Shown piece after piece: positions 5,897-11,109 of a stretch of 11,109 bases of DNA. The stretch is from Candidatus Woesearchaeota archaeon (GTDB lineage: Archaea; Nanobdellota; Nanobdellia; Woesearchaeales; B29-G15). The stretch spans positions 1-11,109 of the forward strand of contig QMQS01000024.1 of the NCBI GenBank assembly GCA_003650585.1, in the 5' to 3' direction. A model generated the notes under the pieces. It was given only the letters and a program-made list of their open reading frames with translations. It did not search any database and was not told the DNA's origin. The translations under genes were made by a program, and so were the position numbers. Positions within the stretch are counted from its first letter, which is position 1, and each line of letters begins with the position of its first letter.

Positions 5897-6400
5897 TCAT
5901 GGCTCTGCTATTATTATTTTATCCTTTGGGTTATCCACCACATTGATTAATTTGAGTTGCCCTCTGACTGATGCTAGTATTTTGGCATATTTTTTCGCTC
6001 TTTTTAATATGGAGATTACTATGCTTCCTTTGCTCACCCTTCTCATTTCCTTAATCGCTGCCTCGAAGTCATGGAAGTTGTGTACAGCAGTGAGACAAAT
6101 GACCAGGTCAAAAACATTGCTCTTAAATGGTAGATGCTCTGCTTCACCACAAACCCTTAGCAAGGCTTTATCCTTTGAGTTTAAGAGCATATCCATGCTT
6201 GCATCCAACCCTATTCGCTCACACTTTAGCAGAGAACTGCTCAGCCCAGTACCACACCCCACATCTAAAACCAACCAATCCCCTCCAACCTTTATATATC
6301 TGAGTACTTGCCTGAGTTTCTCAAGTTGCTCTTCTCCATAGAGCTCATCGTAACTCGGAGCGATATGAGAATAGCCAATGCCTTGGGAGCTAGTGCTCAT
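5897..6400 (-). CDS. Class I SAM-dependent methyltransferase (Methyltransf_11 / UbiE-like)
   Basis: This is a small soluble methyltransferase of 167 residues with a Rossmann-type SAM-binding fold. From the ATG at 6400, motif I LVLDVGCGTG is at about 43-52, the acidic loop IGLDAS at about 63-68, EAEHLPF at about 86-92, and FDLVICLTAVHNF (post-I/motif IV region) at about 97-109. The C-terminal strands follow (SIVISILK and DKIIIAEP). The methyl acceptor cannot be inferred. An in-frame TTG at 6418 would add six residues, but I prefer the ATG: it lies in ATGAGCACTAG, so start and the upstream gene's TAG stop overlap by 11 bases, suggesting co-transcription and coupled translation with the giant surface protein. 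No Shine-Dalgarno sequence is visible. Short for the family but with the core fold complete. Confidence 0.85.
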   Translation of the reverse strand: MSTSSQGIGYSHIAPSYDELYGEEQLEKLRQVLRYIKVGGDWLVLDVGCGTGLSSSLLKCERIGLDASMDMLLNSKDKALLRVCGEAEHLPFKSNVFDLVICLTAVHNFHDFEAAIKEMRRVSKGSIVISILKRAKKYAKILASVRGQLKLINVVDNPKDKIIIAEP

Positions 6401-9400
6401 CTGTGTTCTTGATTTCAATCTTCAAAGCCTTATTGATGTAGCTCACAACTATCTGCCTTACTCTGCTGATTATGTTTACATTTGGGTTTTTAGGAATTAT
6501 GCGTACAGTGTAGTTTTTGAGATAATTCTTGTTCCCAAGCCCAAGCACTCTCCATACAACCTTCACGCTCTCTGGGGCTTTGAGTGGCTCGGTTATTATT
6601 GATCTGTTTTCAATGTATATACCACAAGTGGGACAAACGCTACCATTACAGTCCACATCCAACTCGTCACAATTCTGGATTCCATCCTCGCAGTGGTTTA
6701 TGAAGTATACACCGTTAACACAAGAGTCATACCCCAGGTTACAGAAATTATCTTCAGAGCCGTCATCCCCACAGCACTCATTGCTTGCATTGCTCCAGTG
6801 GGAGTTGTTGCAAAACTCGCACGCCCATTCATTCTCGCTTGGATTGAAGCATGTTAACTCACAATGCATGGATTGGTTGTAGTATCCGTACTGACCAGGC
6901 GAGCAAGTCCCAACCCCACAACCACTCTCAGGGCAAGTCATCATTGTTGTAAAGCTCCATTCCTCTGATTGGGTTGATGCTGAGTGGATATCTGTGGCAA
7001 CCACGTACCAATAGTACTTTGTGTCTCGCTCTAGTCCACTCAGGAGTATGCTTGCTCTATCACCACTGGGTATACCTGAAGCATTTTCCTTGGTGGTTAC
7101 TACAAGCTTCACATAATCGGTTGAGAGAGAGTAGCTACACGGTGCGCAAGACCCACCGCAGTCCACATATTCTTCATCACAGTTTTGCACGCCATCATTA
7201 CAATGGTCGCTAAAGTAGACACCATTCACGCATGAGTCAGCTCCAGTGTTGCAGAAGTTATCCACTGAGCCGTCATCTCCACAGCACTCATTGCTTGTGC
7301 TTGACCATACCGCACTGGCACAGTTTTCGCAAGCAGCACTGCTATCATCTGGCTCATAGCAGGTGAGTTCACAATGCCCTGCCTCGTTGTAATCTCCCCA
7401 TTGTTGGGCAGCACACGTTCCAACGCCGCACCCATCGCTTGGGCAGGGTGTGCAGTTGAAATCCGCAGAGCAGTAATATCCACTGGGGCAGTCAGTGTCT
7501 GAGTTACAGCATGTTCCGCTATCGCAACAGAAACCATTGTTGCAATGCCCTGATATGCAATCACCTTCGCTACCATCTTGGCAGCACTGGTGTCCGTTGG
7601 CAAACCTCTCGCCGCATCTACCCCACATATATGGTTCGTTACCTCCACCTTGGATGCAGTAGTAACCTGCTTGGCAATTCTCGTCGCAATCGCAGTCAGC
7701 AGTTTGTCCAGAGCCGCCTATACAGTCAGAGAAGTCGGGTGTGAAGTAACCAGATATTATGTCATTGCACTCATTGTTCACTGGGCCCATACAAACCTGG
7801 TCTACTGGTGAGTTGTAAGCAGAGTCATCTTTGCTGCAGGGGGTGCCACAGGAGGTACAGCTTGTTGGATCTGCACAAACCCCATTCATGCACATCCCTG
7901 AACAGCAATCTGTGCCTGTAGAGCATGGATTTCCATTGGGTTCACAGCATGCTTGGCAATATGCCCCACCACAATCCACCCCTTCCTCATCGCAATCTTG
8001 TATGCCATTGTTGCAGTGGTCAACCCAGTTGCCATTGGAGCAAACATACTGATTATTCGGAGAGCATGATCCTTCATCATAGTAGTTAATCTCACCTTCA
8101 CTATAGGAATAGCTTAAGTCAATCTTTAAATCAATAGTGTCAGCTCCACTATCTATAGAGTTGTCAAGCCCAATGGTAACAGAATTGTCAGCGGCTTGGG
8201 TGGTTACATCGTACGGGTTATTAGGGCACCCAACCCCTGTTGCAGGGTCACAAGCTGAGCAGCTGTAGCAGTCTCCTGTGTCAACAGAACCACACTGACC
8301 TAACCTATCTCCATCTGCAACCACCCATGAGTTACCCTCACCTGGCCCCATATCTCCATCATACTCTATGGTTGCTGTGGCTTGGGTGAGTGTGGCTCCA
8401 GCTGGTATAAAATTGCTGAATGTGGTAGCAGCAGTACATCCGTTACAGCTGTCTCTACATACATACTGGGTTTGTGAACCAGATCCAGAGGTTACGCTAC
8501 CATGCACACACTGCCCTATAGGAGCACAGTACTTATCCCCTCCGTCATAATCTTGGGCACAGTGCAAGCCAGAACAGCATTCAGCATCAGATGTGCATGG
8601 TTCCCCTGTCTGAGAACAGCAAGTCTCTGTCCAACTCAAGGTCACTCTGGCGTTGAGGTAGGGGGTACAACAGTAATTCACAGCTGAGGTGATTTTCATA
8701 CTTATCTGGAGGTTGTTGTCTGCCGCATAATTTGTCACATCACCGTTGTCCATGCAAGTATAGTAGGTGGAACAGGCACACTGCACTCCTGGGTTGCACA
8801 TCCCCTGGATTTGGTTGCCATCTGCTTTAGTCCACTCTACATACTCATTAGCACTATTATAATCACTCTCAATAACCTCTGTTTTGAGTGTTGCAGAGTT
8901 TAGAGTACAGCCAGGGGTTATGAAGTCTGAGAAGGTTACAGAGCCAGTACAACCAGCACTGCTACAACTCAGTGTTTTCTGTTGGCTGGGGTCATACACT
9001 AGCAGGTGTACTTGGTTGTTTTCAATGTAATTACTAACGCTCTCATTTATTGTAACATTAAGCACAAAGTTATTTGTTTGGCTATTGTGGGTAGCAACTT
9101 GCTCCCATGATGATGTGGCAAAGTTCCACACATATGCCTTAACACTACCAATACTACCACTATGCCCTACCCATTGCAGCACGAGTTTTTCAACATCTAG
9201 CTCTTCCTCACTTATGTTAAACACAAAGTGCTGATACACATGGCTCCCTGTTGCTTCAGTAGTTATGAACTTATCATCAGAGAGGGTTAGGTTGGTAACG
9301 TTGATGATTGGTGTTTCGCCCACCCCAAAGAGAGTGACAGGCAGATCACCAGTGTTGGTGTATGCTTGGTGCTTACCATGGGAAAAGTCATACTCATGCC

Positions 9401-11109
9401 CCACATGAAACACAGCGTTCATGTTGTCGCCCTCTGGGTCGGTTAGGTTTACACTCAGTTCTGTTTCCAAAGGCACATCAATGGCATTGTCCTCTGGCAT
9501 GGGCTCTTTTGGTGGGTATGGTGGACTGTTTTGACAGCCTGAATCCACTGAGTCAACATCGCCATCACAATCGTTATCCAGTGTGTCTTCACAATTCCCA
9601 TTAAGTAATGCCTCCTCTTGATAAACCACACACTCGTTACTTGAATTCACACACATACCTTCCTGTGGGCAACATTGGGGTAGCCCTATACCTAAGGTGG
9701 TCCAGAAACCCTGGTCTTCACCACACTCATTTATCCCGTTAAAGGCAACCAAGTTATCTATTATCGAAAGATAAGAAAGATTTATCCAAGCAGAACTCCT
9801 TGCTATATTTGATAAACGCACCTCATCAATAACCCCATCAAAAAGTGTGTTTGGGTATTCAGGTGAATTGCTGCTTTCACCCCCTATTATAACCTTTCCC
9901 CAATCAGAGTTGGGTGTGCCAGTGTCTGAACCAAGGAATGCCTCTTGTTTAGCGTTCACATAGATTAATCTACGGCTATTGCTCTTATCAAAAACACCAC
10001 TAACATAATACCAGTTGTTTGGGCTGATTAGTCCAAGGGGGGTATCCAAGCTAGTGGTGTCCATGCCCCTTACATAAAAGCGTAGAGCCCCATTACCTGG
10101 ATCTCCACTTGAGAGTGCCCAGCCCAAGTTGTTATCATCATCCGCGACAATCCTTCCAGAGTAGCCCTTTGGCTTAACCCATGCCTCAACAGTAAAGTCC
10201 CCTGTTTGGAAGTTCTCATCAATCTTGGTGTTAATCCAATCATCAACTCCATTAACCACACCAGAGCCATCTATTTTGCCACTCGCTTGGGCCCTTCTTG
10301 TTTCATCTGTCCATGCTGGCTTGTCTGTATTGGCTTTTCTCGATTCATAAAGCTTGTTGAGCTCACTGTCAGTCAAGAATTTTGATACAATGCTAACCTC
10401 ATCGATTCTTTCGTTCCAGTAATTCCTGTACCAGTAACTTCCACCTCCAGACCAACCATATCTGCCTATGAATATATTATCTCTGATCGGTGTGCCCCAT
10501 GTTTTGTCTCTGCTTGTCGAACGATGCCCACTCTCGTTCATCCAAGTGTCTAGGTACAGCTTGCTTCCGTCATACCTCAATGCAACGAAAATCCAGTCCT
10601 TGAGGTCGCCATCACTCATATAATGGCTACCGGGAACCCCTCTCCCTGTTCTGTCATCATAAATAGTAACCCCAACTCTTTTGGTTCCTCCAGTAGACCA
10701 GACAGTGATTGAAGTCTCGCCGGGTTGGTAGTAAGTACCGAGTTCAAGCAGGGGGATCCTGCTCCTTTGGCTGGGTAACTTCTTCTCGCTTAGTGCTTCT
10801 TCATTGGGGTAGAACCAACCTGCAATTGTCCACCCATTGCTGTTTAGGTCCACACCAAACTGAGAGGGGGTATAAGCAAGGTTGCCGGGATTTCTAGAGC
10901 CGTCCACGAATGAGGTTGCAAACAGAGCAGGTGGGTCAAACCCATTTACAATGAAATCATATTGCCTAAGATTATAGTTATTGGCTGGATTGTAAACTGT
11001 GAGCTTTCCTTTACCTTGGAGGTTTGTTACATCAAACACTTGCCAGTTCGTATCGCCAGGTGCTTTGAAATAGAGAATGACACCCTCACCACCCCAATCT
11101 TCCTCATGC
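6390..11109 (-). CDS. Giant cysteine-rich modular surface/secreted protein (LamG, FN3-like; 5' end outside window)
   Basis: At least 1573 codons are visible. The frame is open through the right edge, so the GTG at 11039 is internal and any signal peptide lies outside. Residues below count from that GTG. Order: LamG-like domain 1 (about 40-235) and 2 (245-432, ending IDEVRLSNIARSSAWI); DNDCDGDVDSVDSGC motif (488-502), a likely metal-binding MopE-type element; first half of an FN3-like domain (504-547); a beta-sandwich (548-690); then a cysteine-rich block with two beta modules (692-803, 861-978). CxxGIQDCDEEGVDCGG-type motifs and a CCSG-x-C series follow, then repeat B copy 1 (1199-1301), the second FN3-like half ending YYWYVV...WSFTT (1317-1366), B copy 2 (1369-1472) and a basic tail. 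I count about 100 cysteines, all within 439-1472. It probably acts outside the cell in binding or adhesion. No C-terminal anchor is seen. Confidence 0.85.
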   Translation of the reverse strand, partial: HEEDWGGEGVILYFKAPGDTNWQVFDVTNLQGKGKLTVYNPANNYNLRQYDFIVNGFDPPALFATSFVDGSRNPGNLAYTPSQFGVDLNSNGWTIAGWFYPNEEALSEKKLPSQRSRIPLLELGTYYQPGETSITVWSTGGTKRVGVTIYDDRTGRGVPGSHYMSDGDLKDWIFVALRYDGSKLYLDTWMNESGHRSTSRDKTWGTPIRDNIFIGRYGWSGGGSYWYRNYWNERIDEVSIVSKFLTDSELNKLYESRKANTDKPAWTDETRRAQASGKIDGSGVVNGVDDWINTKIDENFQTGDFTVEAWVKPKGYSGRIVADDDNNLGWALSSGDPGNGALRFYVRGMDTTSLDTPLGLISPNNWYYVSGVFDKSNSRRLIYVNAKQEAFLGSDTGTPNSDWGKVIIGGESSNSPEYPNTLFDGVIDEVRLSNIARSSAWINLSYLSIIDNLVAFNGINECGEDQGFWTTLGIGLPQCCPQEGMCVNSSNECVVYQEEALLNGNCEDTLDNDCDGDVDSVDSGCQNSPPYPPKEPMPEDNAIDVPLETELSVNLTDPEGDNMNAVFHVGHEYDFSHGKHQAYTNTGDLPVTLFGVGETPIINVTNLTLSDDKFITTEATGSHVYQHFVFNISEEELDVEKLVLQWVGHSGSIGSVKAYVWNFATSSWEQVATHNSQTNNFVLNVTINESVSNYIENNQVHLLVYDPSQQKTLSCSSAGCTGSVTFSDFITPGCTLNSATLKTEVIESDYNSANEYVEWTKADGNQIQGMCNPGVQCACSTYYTCMDNGDVTNYAADNNLQISMKITSAVNYCCTPYLNARVTLSWTETCCSQTGEPCTSDAECCSGLHCAQDYDGGDKYCAPIGQCVHGSVTSGSGSQTQYVCRDSCNGCTAATTFSNFIPAGATLTQATATIEYDGDMGPGEGNSWVVADGDRLGQCGSVDTGDCYSCSACDPATGVGCPNNPYDVTTQAADNSVTIGLDNSIDSGADTIDLKIDLSYSYSEGEINYYDEGSCSPNNQYVCSNGNWVDHCNNGIQDCDEEGVDCGGAYCQACCEPNGNPCSTGTDCCSGMCMNGVCADPTSCTSCGTPCSKDDSAYNSPVDQVCMGPVNNECNDIISGYFTPDFSDCIGGSGQTADCDCDENCQAGYYCIQGGGNEPYMWGRCGERFANGHQCCQDGSEGDCISGHCNNGFCCDSGTCCNSDTDCPSGYYCSADFNCTPCPSDGCGVGTCAAQQWGDYNEAGHCELTCYEPDDSSAACENCASAVWSSTSNECCGDDGSVDNFCNTGADSCVNGVYFSDHCNDGVQNCDEEYVDCGGSCAPCSYSLSTDYVKLVVTTKENASGIPSGDRASILLSGLERDTKYYWYVVATDIHSASTQSEEWSFTTMMTCPESGCGVGTCSPGQYGYYNQSMHCELTCFNPSENEWACEFCNNSHWSNASNECCGDDGSEDNFCNLGYDSCVNGVYFINHCEDGIQNCDELDVDCNGSVCPTCGIYIENRSIITEPLKAPESVKVVWRVLGLGNKNYLKNYTVRIIPKNPNVNIISRVRQIVVSYINKALKIEIKNTDEH
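6624..6935 (-). repeat. Repeat B, copy 2
   Basis: Residues 1369-1472 pair with copy 1. Bases 6757-6787 match 7267-7297 with one difference in 31 at an offset of 510 bases, so part of the duplication is well conserved even at the DNA level. This copy carries four N-x-S/T sequons (NQS, NNS, NAS, NGS) that copy 1 lacks. Confidence 0.85.
6942..7091 (-). other. Second half of a split FN3-like domain
   Basis: Residues 1317-1366 contain IPSGDRASILLSGL, TKYYWYVVATD and EEWSFTT, the closing strands of an FN3-like domain. No opening half lies just upstream, where repeat B copy 1 ends at CAPC, so it most likely completes the half at 9399-9530. Confidence 0.6.
7137..7445 (-). repeat. Repeat B, copy 1
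   Basis: Residues 1199-1301 run from CPSDGCGVGTC to CGGSCAPC and align without large gaps to copy 2 (6624-6935), with about two-thirds identity by eye. Shared blocks are HCELTC, SNECCGDDGS, DNFCN, DSCVNGVYF and QNCDE. A partial third version of the C-terminal motif (DHCNNGIQDCDEEGVDCGG) lies at about 7970-8018. Copy 1 has no N-x-S/T sequon. Confidence 0.85.
8106..8459 (-). repeat. Protein-level repeat A, copy 2
   Basis: Residues 861-978 pair with copy 1 through GCTAATTFSNFIPAGATL, WVVADGDRLGQC and DVTTQAADN. The module is a beta-rich fold with a cysteine-bearing insertion between its middle strands. Confidence 0.65.
8631..8966 (-). repeat. Protein-level repeat A, copy 1
   Basis: Residues 692-803 run from C-x-x-x-GCTGSVTFSDFITPG to LNARVTLSW. 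The same layout is seen in copy 2 (8106-8459): GCTA-x-TTFSNFIPAG, a VEW/WVVADG turn, a cysteine-rich hairpin, and DVTxxAADN before the last strands. The copies are clearly diverged. Confidence 0.65.
9399..9530 (-). other. First half of a split FN3-like domain
   Basis: Residues 504-547 (NSPPYPPKEPMPEDNAIDVP through LTDPEGDNMNAVFH) match the opening strands of the FN3/Ig-like domains common in archaeal and bacterial surface proteins. The expected continuation (PSG-x-RAS...YYWYVV...WSFTT) is absent here and appears at 6942-7091. Confidence 0.6.
9744..10307 (-). other. LamG-like lectin domain 2 of the giant protein
   Basis: Residues 245-432 carry the concanavalin/LamG hallmarks: FTVEAWVKP (282-290), WYYVSGVFD (343-351), RLIYVNAKQ (357-365) and FDGVIDEVRLSNIARS (400-415). 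These domains usually bind carbohydrate or protein ligands outside the cell. A more diverged copy (WTIAGWFYP, WIFVALRYD, LYLDTWMNES, RIDEVSI) precedes it at about 10335-10922. Confidence 0.75.

Noticed and set aside
6401..6418. TTG at 6418 as start of the methyltransferase
   Set aside because: The ATG at 6400 is only six codons later, gives the shorter 11-base overlap with the upstream stop, and the extra residues are not part of the fold.
7226..7648. Same-strand alternative frame of 140 codons inside the giant gene
   Set aside because: Alanine/threonine-rich composition typical of an out-of-frame reading of a cysteine-rich repeat gene; no start signals.
6624..8966. CRISPR or tandem DNA repeat array suggested by recurring segments
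   Set aside because: The repeats are in frame, 100 residues or more long, diverged, and explained by protein modules; there are no short identical repeats with even spacers.
11037..11039. GTG at 11039 as start of the giant protein
   Set aside because: The frame continues without a stop to base 11109, and no signal peptide follows the GTG.

Overview
The window looks like a piece of a small-genome archaeal chromosome, probably a DPANN-type lineage. The evidence is an Lhr-family helicase tail of the archaeal form, an archaeal/ligase-associated-type phosphoesterase (COG1407-like), and TATA (box A) elements about 25-30 bases upstream of start codons, as in leaderless archaeal mRNAs. Gene packing is very tight, and there are small proteins with helical N-terminal modules plus acidic linkers. 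The S-adenosylmethionine synthetase, however, is of the bacterial/eukaryotic type. The lineage is an inference: no rRNA or tRNA is present to settle it.

Left part (1-3046): the 3' end of an Lhr-like helicase gene enters from the left edge, followed by a GT2-like glycosyltransferase on the same strand. The glycosyltransferase converges (23-base overlap) with a small zinc-ribbon gene. That gene shares one palindromic TATA box with a divergently transcribed metallophosphoesterase. The phosphoesterase abuts a convergent thioredoxin gene with no gap.

Middle part (3047-6418): a 251-base gap holds the divergent thioredoxin and metK promoters and a possible 73-nt hairpin between them. It is the longest gene-free stretch in the window. 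metK converges (4-base overlap) with a five-helix membrane protein gene. Further right on the minus strand are an acidic, mostly disordered small protein and a class I methyltransferase.

Right part (6390-11109): one minus-strand reading frame fills the rest and runs off the right edge without a visible start (at least 1573 codons). It encodes a modular surface or secreted protein. It has two LamG-like lectin folds with no cysteine, then a region with about 100 cysteines built of repeated small disulfide-type modules. The most striking feature is that one fibronectin-III-like domain appears split into two halves about 750 residues apart. The intervening material looks like a beta-sandwich that is itself interrupted by the cysteine-rich block. 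Its stop codon overlaps the start of the methyltransferase gene, so those two are probably co-transcribed.

No CRISPR array, insertion sequence, tRNA or rRNA was seen. The genes are mostly housekeeping (RNA/DNA processing, redox, SAM synthesis and use) next to a cell-surface locus. The only plausible functional pairing is the Lhr helicase with the COG1407-like phosphoesterase, families that are also linked in bacterial ligase-associated repair clusters.
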